A DNA stretch of 64,000 bases from CAZFHA01 sp964518595 (GCA_964518595.1 CAZFHA010000005.1:1-64000); one strand, 5' to 3'; shown: positions 50,570-59,956, counted from the first letter of the stretch. Numbers and translations are program-made. Notes: generated from the letters alone by a model not told the origin.

Positions 50570-51019
50570 ATGATTGTGATCAAGCCCTACTGCCGCAAGG
50601 CACAATACTATGAAACTGACCAAATGGGAATTATTCATCATTCCAATTATATCCGCTGGTTTGAAGAGGCACGCTTGGACTATATGGAGCAATTGGGCTA
50701 CAATTATCGGCGGGCTACTGAGGCAGGTATTGATTTCGCTGTGCTGCAGGTACAGTGTGAATACAAATCGATGGTACGATTTGGAGAAACGGTGGAGATA
50801 TACATGACAGTTACAGAGATATCTGCGGCGCGGATGGCAATTTCCTATGAGGTTGTTGACATAGAAAGTGGTGTCCTGCGAACCCGAGGTGAGAGCCAAC
50901 ACTGTTTTTTTCATAATCAGCGTGGGCGGCCGGTTTCTCTGCTTAAGGAACTTCCTGAACTATATAGGCTCTTTTTGGAGCAAAATGCTAAGGCCGTGGC
51001 TTCGGTTCAAGAAAAGTAA
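50570..51019 (+). CDS. hotdog-fold acyl-CoA thioesterase (YbgC/FadM-like)
   Basis: A 149-aa single hotdog domain with the catalytic segment YYETDQMGIIHHSNYIRWFEEARLDYMEQLG (Asp near 17), then FAVLQVQCEYKSMVRFGE. It hydrolyses acyl-CoA or a related thioester. It follows Tex by 29 nt (GAGGAAT site) and is probably cotranscribed. The substrate is unknown. Confidence 0.88.
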   Translation: MIVIKPYCRKAQYYETDQMGIIHHSNYIRWFEEARLDYMEQLGYNYRRATEAGIDFAVLQVQCEYKSMVRFGETVEIYMTVTEISAARMAISYEVVDIESGVLRTRGESQHCFFHNQRGRPVSLLKELPELYRLFLEQNAKAVASVQEK

Positions 51020-51044
51020 AATCCTCCTGCATTCATCTGTAGAT

Positions 51045-51077
51045 AGGCTGCTTTACTTATGGTAGGGCAGCTTTTTT
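51045..51077 (+). terminator. terminator after the thioesterase gene
   Basis: AGGCTGC (51045-51051) pairs with GCAGCTT (51067-51073), followed by TTTTTT. Confidence 0.75.
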
Positions 51078-51173
51078 GCTAGGTTAATCATGCCAAAACT
51101 ATAAAAGTAGCTGAGCTTTTATGTTTTTTGCAAATAGATTTTTTACAATGGTAAAAATCACCAGAGGCATGTC

Positions 51174-51202
51174 TTTACAAGAACATATGTTCTGTGTTAT
51201 CT
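51174..51202 (+). promoter_or_regulatory. SOS-controlled promoter with LexA box
   Basis: TTTACA (51174-51179), a 17-nt spacer and TTATCT (51197-51202). The spacer contains the perfect palindrome AGAACATATGTTCT (51180-51193), matching the Gram-positive LexA box core GAAC-N4-GTTC. A bound LexA would block polymerase. Confidence 0.85.
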
Positions 51203-51238
51203 TGAAAAGGAATGAATGTTCTTTTTAGGAGGTGGCAG

Positions 51239-52639
51239 ATGGATGTATTAACAAAATTACAGATTCTGACAGATGCAGCTAAGTATGATGTCGCCTGCAC
51301 CTCTAGTGGTGTAGACCGTTCAGGTCAGCGGGGAAAGCTGGGAAATGCAGTAGCCGCAGGCATTTGTCATAGCTTTTCGGCGGATGGTCGCTGCATTTCT
51401 CTTTTAAAAGTACTATTTAGTAATCAATGCATTTATGATTGTAAGTACTGTGTGAATCGTTCTTCCCGAGATACCCGCCGCACAGCCTTTACTCCAGAGG
51501 AGTTAGCCGATTTAACCATTAATTTTTACCGGCGAAATTATATTGAAGGTTTGTTTCTCAGCTCTGGAGTGATGAAGAATCCCGATTACACCATGGAGCA
51601 GATGCTTAGGGCAATTGCTTTACTACGGCAGCGCCATAACTTCAATGGATATATTCACGTAAAGGCGATTCCCGGAGCGTCAGAAGCTTTGATTAAGTCT
51701 TTAGGCCTTCTTGTAGATCGAATGAGCGTAAACTTAGAATTACCCTCAGAAAATGGCCTTTTACAGTTGGCACCGCAAAAGGCGGTGCCTGCTATTCTGC
51801 GTCCTATGCGCCAAATCCAAGAGGGCATAACGGAGAGTCGTTCTGAACTAGCACTTTACCGCCATGCTCCACGTTTTGTTCCGGCGGGGCAAAGTACCCA
51901 GATGATTATTGGTGCAACTCCTGATAGTGACCATAAGATACTGACATTAAGTGAGGGGCTTTATCAGAAATACCAGCTAAAAAGAGTTTTCTTCTCCGCA
52001 TATACGCCTGTGGTCAGCGATCCTTTGCTACCCTCTGTGGTCTCCGCTCCGCCCTTGCTTCGAGAACACCGTCTTTACCAAGCTGATTGGCTCATGCGCT
52101 TTTATGGTTTTAAAGCCGGAGAAATCGTTGCACCAGACGCCCCGAATATGAACTTGGCTATAGATCCAAAGGCCAATTGGGCTATTCGCCACTTAGATCA
52201 ATTTCCGGTAGAAGTTAATCGTGCCTCTTATCAGCAGCTGCTACGTATTCCGGGAATTGGGATGCTGGGAGCACGGAAAATTATAAGTGCCAGAAAGACA
52301 AGTAGCCTTGATTTCGAGGCTTTGAAAAAAATTGGTATTAGCTTAAAGCGGGCTCGTTTTTTTATTACCTGCAAGGGAAAAGTGGATCAGGGTGTGGTTA
52401 TTAGTCCGGAGGCTGTGCTCAGAGGTTTACTATCACCTAAAGACTATCAGCGTTTTTCCATTGGTACAGGAGATCAACTTTCTTTCCAAGATATTCCGGA
52501 AATGGCTGCCATTTTAACTCCACGCTTGCAGAGTGCTACTATGCAAAATCATAGCTTAGTCGCAGCGAATCAAGGAAGGAACCAGATAGAAGAGGTAAGG
52601 GTGCATGGAAATAAAACAGAATTTGGAATATCTGTATGA
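51239..52639 (+). CDS. putative DNA modification/repair radical SAM protein (TIGR03916)
   Basis: A 466-aa radical SAM protein with the cluster motif QCIYDCKYCVN (Cys-x3-Cys-x2-Cys), an N-terminal AAKYDVACTSSGVDR and C-terminal helix-hairpin-helix (YQQLLRIPGIGMLGARKII), consistent with DNA binding. The family is always paired with the next gene and is proposed to act on damaged DNA. AGGAGGT lies 5 nt before the ATG. The LexA box upstream makes an SOS-induced repair role likely. The reaction is unknown. Confidence 0.9.
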   Translation: MDVLTKLQILTDAAKYDVACTSSGVDRSGQRGKLGNAVAAGICHSFSADGRCISLLKVLFSNQCIYDCKYCVNRSSRDTRRTAFTPEELADLTINFYRRNYIEGLFLSSGVMKNPDYTMEQMLRAIALLRQRHNFNGYIHVKAIPGASEALIKSLGLLVDRMSVNLELPSENGLLQLAPQKAVPAILRPMRQIQEGITESRSELALYRHAPRFVPAGQSTQMIIGATPDSDHKILTLSEGLYQKYQLKRVFFSAYTPVVSDPLLPSVVSAPPLLREHRLYQADWLMRFYGFKAGEIVAPDAPNMNLAIDPKANWAIRHLDQFPVEVNRASYQQLLRIPGIGMLGARKIISARKTSSLDFEALKKIGISLKRARFFITCKGKVDQGVVISPEAVLRGLLSPKDYQRFSIGTGDQLSFQDIPEMAAILTPRLQSATMQNHSLVAANQGRNQIEEVRVHGNKTEFGISV

Positions 52640-53381
52640 TGGGAGTCTGGAAGGCTTTCTGTGTTGTATTTATGAAGCTTACGTAAGAAAGGAAATCCCT
52701 GGACGAATTCGTCAAGAAGTCGTTCTGGGAGAGCAAGAAGGTCTGCCCTTAGAAGATCAAGTCTGGATTCAAGCAGATTTTGACCATGCTAATAAAGTCT
52801 ATGCTTCATTGGAGCAAAAGATTAACTTTACTGCTCAAGACTTTATCAAAAAAGGTTTCTTAATAACCCATCCTCATCGAGAGCAATTACTATTTGATTT
52901 TATTCGTCAAGGTTACCGCTATGGCGCCACTGTCTTTGACCGATTAACGGATGATAGTATCCTGGCCTTAACAAAAGCTATCCGTAATCTTGAACGGGAA
53001 GCACATAATTACATGGGCTTTATTCGTTTTAGCCAGTATGAGAAGGTATTGGTAGCTTGTATTTCGCCGGAAAATAGGGTATTGCCCCTGCTATCTGACC
53101 ACTTCTCTCAGCGCCTGCCCCAGGAAACATTTCTGATTTACGATCGGCGGCATCAAATGGCCTTGGTTCATAAGGAAGGACAAACCCTATTGACTGCAAT
53201 GAGCCAACTTATACTACCGGATATAAGTGATGCAGAGAAAGCCTATCATACCCTTTGGCGCTGCTTTCAAAAAACCATTGCTATCAAAGAAAGAACCAAC
53301 CCTAAATGCCAAATGAATCATATGCCCAAACGTTACTGGCGGGATATGACAGAATTTTGGGAGGCTGACCAGGCTCAATAA
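52605..53381 (+). CDS. TIGR03915-family putative DNA repair protein
   Basis: A 258-aa protein matching the partner family TIGR03915/DUF4130: YLYDGSLEGFLCCIYEAY at the N-terminus, REAHNYMGFIRFSQYEKVLVACISPENRVLPLLSDHFSQRLP in the middle, and a basic PKRYWRDMTEFW end. It overlaps the radical-SAM gene by 35 nt and shares its SOS promoter. Some partners are uracil-DNA-glycosylase-related, but I cannot place the fold here. Confidence 0.88.
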   Translation: MEIKQNLEYLYDGSLEGFLCCIYEAYVRKEIPGRIRQEVVLGEQEGLPLEDQVWIQADFDHANKVYASLEQKINFTAQDFIKKGFLITHPHREQLLFDFIRQGYRYGATVFDRLTDDSILALTKAIRNLEREAHNYMGFIRFSQYEKVLVACISPENRVLPLLSDHFSQRLPQETFLIYDRRHQMALVHKEGQTLLTAMSQLILPDISDAEKAYHTLWRCFQKTIAIKERTNPKCQMNHMPKRYWRDMTEFWEADQAQ

Positions 53382-53385
53382 AAAG

Positions 53386-54273
53386 TTAATGATGCCTAGA
53401 TGGTAAGCGATAGTGCCGAGGTGAGGAGCCGATAAACATGGAAAAGGCTCGATTAAAGCTTGAAATCGAAGTAAAACCAACAGCTTTAGCGATATCACCA
53501 ATCGGGTGATCTGTGGTCTTTAGAAGTAAGCAAGCACGTTGAATCCGCAAATTATTAATATAATGCAGTGGCGCACTGCCCATAATCGACCAAAAATGGC
53601 GACGGAAATGAGTTGGACTCATATGACAGAGATCAGCTAAATCTTCAATAGAAAATTTCTTCATATAGTTTTCGCTAATATAATCAAGAGCCGGTTTGAG
53701 TAAAAAAATATTTCTGCTTAGCTTCTTCTCCGTTAACACATCGCCTTCAACCCTAAGACGCAGACGGTTTAATTCACAATACAGACTTAAACAGAGACCT
53801 GTAACGGCTAAGTGATAATCAGAATGCTTCTGCTCCATTTCCCAAAGAATGCTATTGAGAAGAGAGAGTAAGCGGGGGGCCTTTTCTTTTGAAAAGGACA
53901 AGGGAACGTCCTCCGTGCGGAAATCCAGTTCGAAATCTTCCTGCTGAGGAAATAGAGGTGTTAAGAGCTCTCGTAAGTCCAGATGGATAAAAGACCAACA
54001 ACTGGTAGCCGATGGCACCGGCGTATACCGGTGAGGGATAAAGCGGGGAATAAGGGCAATATCACCTTCCGTCATAGTAATGACTTCATTCTGAAGCAAG
54101 AACTTACCTTCTCCATAATGGCATAAGGCAATCTCCAGACAATTATGAAAGCGAAAACGGGATTCGCTGCATTCATTACTGTCCTTAAACTCTTTCGTTA
54201 TATGTGAGATAGGAAAGTTAGCCTCTAAATTGTATGTTGTATACTCTATTAGTTGCCAAGCCGACTTGGGCAT
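53386..54273 (-). CDS. AraC-family regulator
   Basis: A 295-aa regulator with an N-terminal cupin (RFRFHNCLEIALCHYGEGKFLLQNEVITMTEGDIALIPRFIPH) and two C-terminal helix-turn-helix motifs (FSIEDLADLCHMSPTHFRRHFWSIMG, PIGDIAKAVGFTSISSFNRAFSMFIGSSPRHYR). The target is not apparent: its divergent neighbour at 54498 is a membrane protein, and no glycan gene is directly adjacent. No strong ribosome site is evident before the ATG. Confidence 0.85.
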   Translation of the reverse strand: MPKSAWQLIEYTTYNLEANFPISHITKEFKDSNECSESRFRFHNCLEIALCHYGEGKFLLQNEVITMTEGDIALIPRFIPHRYTPVPSATSCWSFIHLDLRELLTPLFPQQEDFELDFRTEDVPLSFSKEKAPRLLSLLNSILWEMEQKHSDYHLAVTGLCLSLYCELNRLRLRVEGDVLTEKKLSRNIFLLKPALDYISENYMKKFSIEDLADLCHMSPTHFRRHFWSIMGSAPLHYINNLRIQRACLLLKTTDHPIGDIAKAVGFTSISSFNRAFSMFIGSSPRHYRLPSRHH

Positions 54274-54404
54274 AGCACGCCTCCCCTGCGCTTTGTTTTA
54301 TATTTAAAGTTTATATCTTTTTTGAAAAAATACAAGAAACCAAAACGCTATTGCTCGTTTTTCGTGCTTTTGTTATACAAATTGGAAAGATTACAATAAG
54401 AGCG

Positions 54405-54433
54405 TTGACAGCGGCTGTTTGTAACAATAAAAT
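54405..54433 (+). promoter_or_regulatory. promoter of the membrane-protein gene at 54498
   Basis: TTGACA (54405-54410), a 17-nt spacer and TAAAAT (54428-54433), 65 nt before the ATG. Confidence 0.7.
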
Positions 54434-54497
54434 TAATGATTAGCGAAAAATTTACATGCACATGCAAAATATGAAAAAGCTATTATGAGGGAGAATT

Positions 54498-55487
54498 ATG
54501 GAAGGTGTTTATAGTAAGAAATTAAAACGTAGTACGATTAAGATTAGTATTTGGATTATCATTAGTATTCTGGCGGCTTTGGCCATTGGCGGATATTATG
54601 TTTACCGAAGCTATTTCGAGAGTAAGCTTTTCCCCGTCATTACTACAGAAGCGAATATGATTGCAGAGGGGAAGGGTATCACGGTTAAGACCAATCAATT
54701 TACTTATATGGGATTTACGGATCAGGTGGATGGCAAAGATGAAGCCTTCTATTATGCTCTAGGCGTGGGTGATAAAGTTTTGATTGCCCGCAATCGGCAA
54801 GATCTGAGAGATATTGATCGTGCTACTACAACTAAGGAATTTAGCGGTGTGGTGAAAAAAAATATTTATCGTGATGAGGATATTAGCCGCTTAGTTGATA
54901 TGGGCATGAGTAAAGAGAACGCTGAAGCTGCTCTTTTACCTTATTATTTGACAGATGAAGATCAAGAAATTGATTGGTGGTTCTTATTATTATTGATTTT
55001 TCCTGTGCTGATATTTGCTGGACAAATAGGTAATCTTAAGAATAATCGCAAAAGTAAGAAGCAATTGACTGCTCTCTACGGTGGTGATCTGGCTAGAGCC
55101 GAACAATATTTTGATGCAGAGTTTGCCCAAAGCGACCTAGTGACGAAAATTCATAATTTTTATATTACAAAAAACTGGGTTCTTAGTACTAATGCGGCTC
55201 ATACATTCTTGCTTCCACTTAAGGAAGTTGTCTGGGCTTACAAGACCGTTGTCTCTCGGCGAACAAATGGAATTCCTACTGGAAAAACCTATAAAGTTAA
55301 TCTCTATTTTAGTAATGGCAGTACCGCTGTATTTACTCTTGCGCAAAAGAATGTAGATGCTCTTTTAGGTGAACTGCAGAATAGGACTGGTAAGATTGTT
55401 ATTGGCTATAGTGATGAGCTAATGACAGCTTGGCGCAAGGATCGTGAAGGTTTTGTGCGGCAGGTACGTGAAACGTTAGGCGAGTAA
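54498..55487 (+). CDS. uncharacterised membrane protein with two transmembrane segments
   Basis: A 329-aa protein with membrane segments at about 14-38 and 154-175, an extracellular middle domain of about 115 residues and a cytoplasmic C-terminal domain (ALYGGDLARAEQYFDAEF, VVWAYKTVVSRRTNGIPTGKTYKVNLYF) like the DUF6709-type proteins of Clostridia. No enzymatic motif is visible. GAGGGAG precedes the ATG and a terminator follows. The role is unknown. Confidence 0.65.
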   Translation: MEGVYSKKLKRSTIKISIWIIISILAALAIGGYYVYRSYFESKLFPVITTEANMIAEGKGITVKTNQFTYMGFTDQVDGKDEAFYYALGVGDKVLIARNRQDLRDIDRATTTKEFSGVVKKNIYRDEDISRLVDMGMSKENAEAALLPYYLTDEDQEIDWWFLLLLIFPVLIFAGQIGNLKNNRKSKKQLTALYGGDLARAEQYFDAEFAQSDLVTKIHNFYITKNWVLSTNAAHTFLLPLKEVVWAYKTVVSRRTNGIPTGKTYKVNLYFSNGSTAVFTLAQKNVDALLGELQNRTGKIVIGYSDELMTAWRKDREGFVRQVRETLGE

Positions 55488-55513
55488 TCTCAGATTTATT
55501 AAGCAAACTAATG

Positions 55514-55569
55514 CTGCCTCGATTACTAGATCTTCAATGTTGAAGACTCGGGCAATCGGGGCAGTTTTT
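55514..55569. terminator. bidirectional terminator
   Basis: CTGCCTCGATT (55514-55524) pairs with AATCGGGGCAG (55554-55564), with inner TCTTCAA/TTGAAGA, then TTTTT. It serves the converging membrane-protein and ArsR-type genes. Confidence 0.8.
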
Positions 55570-55596
55570 ATCTAAAGAGAGATTCGGGAAAATTCA

Positions 55597-56562
55597 CTAA
55601 TAATGCAAACGCATTTGAATGTTCTGGGGATGGTCGCCAAACTTTTCTCCGAAAATATTGATACCTCCAACATGATTAGCTTTGGGATCAATACTAATAC
55701 CAAATTGAATATAGGTTCCTTCCAAAAGCTGCAAATCGGCCATGTTAATTTGGTCATGAACCAACTGTTGATTTAGATAGAAACCTTGCTCTTTTACGCT
55801 AACAGTTACCAAACAACCATATTGGGTTGAACCGGTAGGCCAATAGCTGGGCGTGAGCAGTCCCCGGCGGGAGCCATAGTCACCCCGAGAGGTATAGGTA
55901 CCTAGTTTTCTACCATTGATACTAAAGGTAATATCGGAGGGCCATTGCTCTTGAAAGCCAACAGCTTCGGAGCAGAGCTCTAAAGAAAACGCAATTTCCC
56001 GGGGGAGAATTTCTGGCGAACAATAATTGGGGAAGCGGTAGTCTAAGTAACCATGCTGGAACCAAAGTAGCTGAGCTTGACTGCGCAAAGGTGAATAGAA
56101 GGCTTTGGGACTATCATAAAGACCCAACATACCTTCAAGGCCGGCCAGTCCGCATGTGGGAGCAATTTCGCAATCAAAATAATTCCCGATAGGCATATCT
56201 ACAGTTATCACGTTGGCTTTTTGGAAAGAATCCTCTTTCTGGGCAAGGAGATGAATATCCTGAACAGAGCATAACCCTATACGCATGGAGCCTCGAAGGC
56301 CGGGCTGCGATTCAGTAATGATTAACCCGGCTTCTTCCAATGAGCTAAAGTGATGAGCGACAGAGGAGACCGGCAGAGACAAGCGAGTTGCGACCTCAAC
56401 CACAGACATGGAGCGAAGACTTAAGAGATTTAGCACTCTTAAACGGTCGCGGGAAGCCAGCGCTCTTCCTAATTGCTGTAAGCGACCATGGTGAGCACTG
56501 TTCAGAAGATCCAGATGGATTTTGCGTTCCCCGCTGTGAGTTGGCATAGTTTTCTTAGCCAT
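55597..56562 (-). CDS. ArsR-type regulator with large C-terminal domain
   Basis: A 321-aa protein. The N-terminal winged helix (LGRALASRDRLRVLNLLSLRSMSVVEVATRLSLPVSSVAHHFSSLEEAGLI) is ArsR-like. The remaining 215 residues (EIAPTCGLAGLEGMLGLYDSPKAFYSPLRSQ, INGRKLGTYTSRGDYGSRRGLL) do not match a metal sensor and have no N-terminal metal-Cys box. Divergent from a sugar ABC/glycosidase operon, it probably senses a sugar. AGAGAGG precedes the ATG at 56562; two ATGCACAAAA repeats lie in the divergent promoter region. Confidence 0.8.
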   Translation of the reverse strand: MAKKTMPTHSGERKIHLDLLNSAHHGRLQQLGRALASRDRLRVLNLLSLRSMSVVEVATRLSLPVSSVAHHFSSLEEAGLIITESQPGLRGSMRIGLCSVQDIHLLAQKEDSFQKANVITVDMPIGNYFDCEIAPTCGLAGLEGMLGLYDSPKAFYSPLRSQAQLLWFQHGYLDYRFPNYCSPEILPREIAFSLELCSEAVGFQEQWPSDITFSINGRKLGTYTSRGDYGSRRGLLTPSYWPTGSTQYGCLVTVSVKEQGFYLNQQLVHDQINMADLQLLEGTYIQFGISIDPKANHVGGINIFGEKFGDHPQNIQMRLHY

Positions 56563-56636
56563 AGTACAACCTCTCTTTTCCATTATTACAAAATTATTGT
56601 ATCAAATAGGCGAGGCAAAATAAAGCTTCTGTAATT

Positions 56637-56688
56637 ATGCACAAAATAATTGATAAAAAAAGCTACAAAATATAATAAATGCACAAAA
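56637..56688. repeat. direct repeats in the ArsR/ABC divergent region
   Basis: ATGCACAAAA occurs at 56637-56646 and again at 56679-56688, 42 nt apart (four helical turns), just before the -35 of the ABC operon promoter. Nearby TACAA-AATTA-TTGTA (56587-56601) forms a dyad close to the ArsR gene start. Candidate regulator sites. Confidence 0.5.
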
Positions 56689-56693
56689 ACTTG

Positions 56694-56722
56694 TTGACAG
56701 CCCTTCGCTCTTGCACTAGTAT
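56694..56722 (+). promoter_or_regulatory. promoter of the sugar ABC/glycosidase operon
   Basis: TTGACA (56694-56699), a 17-nt spacer and TAGTAT (56717-56722). A leader of about 100 nt precedes the binding-protein gene. Confidence 0.75.
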
Positions 56723-56829
56723 AAAGGAAAATGATCATACATTATCTCTTCGGAAAGCAGCAACTAGGATTCTATTTCATTCCAGTTAAGTTGTAATAGT
56801 CTGAATGAGTAAGAGGAAAGGAGCAAGAA

Positions 56830-58131
56830 ATGAGGAAATTTTTGTTGGGGAGTATAGCTGTTATACTCAGCGCAGGCATTTTAGCAGGTTGTAGTGGAGG
56901 AGGTAGTGGAACAGGAACTACCACAACAGCAGCGAAGGGTGAGTCAACGGCTGCCGGAACCACCCAAGATAGTAGTGGTAAGGTAAAGTTAACTTTCATC
57001 AATGGTTTTACCGGAGGTGATGGTGCCTATATGAGAAAAATCACAGATGGCTTTAATAAATCCCAAGATAAATACTTTGTTGAAGAATTACAAGAAAAAG
57101 ATCATTACGTAAAGTTTGAAACTGGTGAGTTTGACATGGTTGTCATTCATGGCGATCTCTTGGCTACCTATGTGGCGGATGAAACCATCCAGCCGGTAGA
57201 TAAAATTTATGAGCAGAGTGGGGTTAAATTAACAGATTTCCATGAAGCTGGACAAAAGCTGGTTCAGTTTGATGGCGTACCCTATGCTTTCCCCTTGGAT
57301 ATTCACCCCTTAACTATGTTTTATAATAAAAAACTTACCCAAGAAGGACCAAAGAACTATGCTGAAATCGTTAAATTAAAAGATACTTTGCCTGAGAATG
57401 TTTACCCTATGGGAATCCCGGGTTCTGGCTTGGTAGAGTGGTATATGATGTTTTTAGCTGCGCAAAACAATGTCACAATTGTAGAGGGCGATGCTTACAA
57501 GTTTGATACCGATGAATTTGCTCAGGTTCTGTTAGATCTAAATAAAATGATCTATAAAGATCAAGTCAGTCCTTCCGGGTTAGGTCTTGATGGTGAGTTC
57601 AATACCTTTATGACCGACGCACCTTCAGCTACAGCCGCTCAGACGGCTATTGCCTTAACAGGTCCTTGGTTCTATAGTGCCGCGAAAGAAAAATATGGTG
57701 ACGATTTGGGTATAGGAGCTATCCCTGTCATTGGAAAGCAAGCAGCTACCTACGGAAATGCTCATACCATTGCCGTTTCTTCCAAAGTAACAGATGAAAC
57801 AAAAATAGCCGGAATTTCTGAATTTGTTACATATCTGTACACCACAGAAAATCTTATTAACTGGGCTGACTCGGGTCAAGCCCCCTTATATGTGCCTGTT
57901 ATGGACTATATTAAGGAACATCAGAGCGAATATCCTCTGGCTTATGTAAATCAACAGCAGTTTGACTCTGTAAAAATGGCTCCCCAGGTTTATAATGTAA
58001 GAGAGCAAAGCCGTTATCTAAACGAGAATGTCTATGCCTTAGTAGTAAGTACCCCAGACCTAACCAAAGAACAATTAATGCCTGAACTGGAAAAAGCTAC
58101 CAGTTTTGCTAAGGAAGCATCAGAGCAATAA
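56830..58131 (+). CDS. sugar ABC transporter binding lipoprotein
   Basis: A 433-aa family 1 binding protein. The lipobox (LAGC, Cys 21) is followed by a Gly/Ser/Thr-rich linker and a mature domain starting VKLTFINGFTGGDGAYMRKITDGFNK. Segments FPLDIHPLTMFYNKKL and TAIALTGPWFYSAAKEKYG are typical. It captures a sugar or oligosaccharide outside the membrane for the two permeases downstream. AAGGAGC precedes the ATG. A stable hairpin after it (58158-58195) probably keeps it at higher level than the permeases. Confidence 0.88.
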   Translation: MRKFLLGSIAVILSAGILAGCSGGGSGTGTTTTAAKGESTAAGTTQDSSGKVKLTFINGFTGGDGAYMRKITDGFNKSQDKYFVEELQEKDHYVKFETGEFDMVVIHGDLLATYVADETIQPVDKIYEQSGVKLTDFHEAGQKLVQFDGVPYAFPLDIHPLTMFYNKKLTQEGPKNYAEIVKLKDTLPENVYPMGIPGSGLVEWYMMFLAAQNNVTIVEGDAYKFDTDEFAQVLLDLNKMIYKDQVSPSGLGLDGEFNTFMTDAPSATAAQTAIALTGPWFYSAAKEKYGDDLGIGAIPVIGKQAATYGNAHTIAVSSKVTDETKIAGISEFVTYLYTTENLINWADSGQAPLYVPVMDYIKEHQSEYPLAYVNQQQFDSVKMAPQVYNVREQSRYLNENVYALVVSTPDLTKEQLMPELEKATSFAKEASEQ

Positions 58132-58157
58132 AGTAGAATAAATCTTTTCGGGAAAAT

Positions 58158-58195
58158 GGCGTTGCTCCCAGTGGTAGAGAAACTGGGACAACGCC
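58158..58195 (+). promoter_or_regulatory. intergenic mRNA-stabilising hairpin
   Basis: GGCGTTG (58158-58164) pairs with CAACGCC (58189-58195), with inner TCCCAGT/ACTGGGA. No T run follows, so it is more likely an mRNA 3' protector or processing site than a terminator. Confidence 0.7.
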
Positions 58196-58223
58196 ACCGA
58201 AGGATTTATGGAAGGAGTTTCTT

Positions 58224-59129
58224 ATGAAGGTGAGCAAAGTCAAATCCTTGGCTTTTTTTCTGCCCTTTTTTCTGCTTTTCTTTTTGTTTTGGTTAATTCC
58301 CTTCCTTTATGGTATCTATACCAGTTTACATCAGGCAAAATTAACCACAGGACTAAAGGAATTTATCGGCATAGAAAACTACATACGAATTTTTTCGCCG
58401 GGATCTATGCATGCGGAGAATTTTTTGCTTGGTCTAAAGAATACCTTAATCTTCGTGGGGATTAGTGTTATCCCAATTTTAATTCTTAGCTTGGGATTGG
58501 CACTACTACTTGATCGTCTACGTTCGCCTTGGAAGCAAATTTTTCGAACAATCTTTTTTATCTCCTATGCCGTTTCGGTAACCGCCGTTGCCGCCATTTT
58601 TATTTGGCTACTTAATGGCAATGGGGGATATATCAATAATTTAATGATGCAGGCCGGGCTGATTAGCAATAGTATCCCTTGGCTGGAGGCACAACCTTTT
58701 GCTTGGATATCGTTAGTAATCGCTACTTTATGGTGGACTTGCGGTTTTAATATGATGCTTTTCGTCAATGCCTTAAATGAGATTGATACAGCCTTATTTG
58801 AAGCTGCGTCCTTAGATGGAGCAGGCTATTGGCAGCAGTTTAAGGCCATTATTTGGCCGGGAATTCGAGAAGTATTCTTTTTTGTGCTGATGACCACAAT
58901 CATTGCTTCTTTTAACCTTTATGGCCAAGCTAATTTAATGACCAAAGGTGGTCCAGGACAATCGACAAAACCGTTGATTATGACCATTTACCAAACTATT
59001 ATGGACGGGAAAAATCTCGGCGTAGGTACAGCCATGGCAGTGGTTATGGGAATTGTAGTAATGGTCTTTGTCTTTTTACAAAATTTCCTGACGAAAAAGG
59101 CCAGGGAGTATGGGGAGGTGAGGAAATGA
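58224..59129 (+). CDS. sugar ABC transporter permease (UgpA/MalF-like)
   Basis: A 301-aa permease with six membrane segments. The permease EAA loop reads EAASLDGAGYWQQFKAIIWPGI (about 193-214) and contacts the ATPase. GGAAGGAG precedes the ATG and the stop overlaps the next permease by 4 nt. No ABC ATPase gene is in the operon, so a shared MsiK-type ATPase elsewhere is expected. Confidence 0.9.
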   Translation: MKVSKVKSLAFFLPFFLLFFLFWLIPFLYGIYTSLHQAKLTTGLKEFIGIENYIRIFSPGSMHAENFLLGLKNTLIFVGISVIPILILSLGLALLLDRLRSPWKQIFRTIFFISYAVSVTAVAAIFIWLLNGNGGYINNLMMQAGLISNSIPWLEAQPFAWISLVIATLWWTCGFNMMLFVNALNEIDTALFEAASLDGAGYWQQFKAIIWPGIREVFFFVLMTTIIASFNLYGQANLMTKGGPGQSTKPLIMTIYQTIMDGKNLGVGTAMAVVMGIVVMVFVFLQNFLTKKAREYGEVRK

Positions 59130-59956
59130 AGCGTAAACGCTATGTAAGTATCATTTTGATTGTTGTTGCGGCCTTTATTGGCTATTTATTCCTGATGCCG
59201 CTGCTGTTTATGCTGGCAACGAGTTTTAAGACCATGTCAGAATCCATTTCCGCCGCGCAACTTTTGCCCCAAGTTTGGACCTTGGAAAATTACCTGTCTT
59301 TATTTAAAAATTTTACAGAGGCTCCAATTCTGCGCTGGCTTTTGAATACCTTTGTGGTGACGGTTTTAGGTGTGTTCACGGTGTTAACTGTGGATGTTTT
59401 AGCGGCTTATGCTCTGGCTCGTTTACAGTTACCCCTTCGCAAAGTTATCTTAGCTGGACTGATTTGGGTTTTGGCCATTCCGGGTATCGTAACGGTTTTT
59501 CCGGCCTTTTATTTATTTAAAACTATCGGACTTACCAATAGCTTCATCCCGCTGATTTTGCCCTACGGCGCAAATGTAATGGGAATACTTCTGATTTATA
59601 ACTTCTTATTGGCCTTTCCCAGAGAATTAGAAGAATCAGCCTTGGTGGATGGCGCATCTTTAATGGGTATCTTGCTAAAGGTCGTGCTGCCCAGTATCAA
59701 GCCGGTACTTATGACCCTGGGTTTCATCACCTTTATTCAGATTTATAATGATTACCTTTGGCCTTCCTTAGTAGTTTCCGGCAATGAAATGAAAACTATA
59801 ACTATCGGCGTTGCGTCTATGGTGCTGGGGGCTAATTTTGTGAACCCAGGTATGATGATGGCGGCCACAGTTGTAGCTGTTCTGCCGGCACTGCTGCTCT
59901 TCTTGTTTGTTAATAAGCACATTGTGCGTGGCATTAACAACAGTGGAATTAAATAA
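59126..59956 (+). CDS. sugar ABC transporter permease (UgpE/MalG-like)
   Basis: A 276-aa permease with six membrane segments and EAA loop ESALVDGASLMGILLKVVLPSIKPVL (about 171-196). It overlaps the first permease by 4 nt (ATGA), so the two are coupled and should form the heterodimeric channel. It precedes the GH43-like gene by 28 nt. Confidence 0.9.
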   Translation: MKRKRYVSIILIVVAAFIGYLFLMPLLFMLATSFKTMSESISAAQLLPQVWTLENYLSLFKNFTEAPILRWLLNTFVVTVLGVFTVLTVDVLAAYALARLQLPLRKVILAGLIWVLAIPGIVTVFPAFYLFKTIGLTNSFIPLILPYGANVMGILLIYNFLLAFPRELEESALVDGASLMGILLKVVLPSIKPVLMTLGFITFIQIYNDYLWPSLVVSGNEMKTITIGVASMVLGANFVNPGMMMAATVVAVLPALLLFLFVNKHIVRGINNSGIK

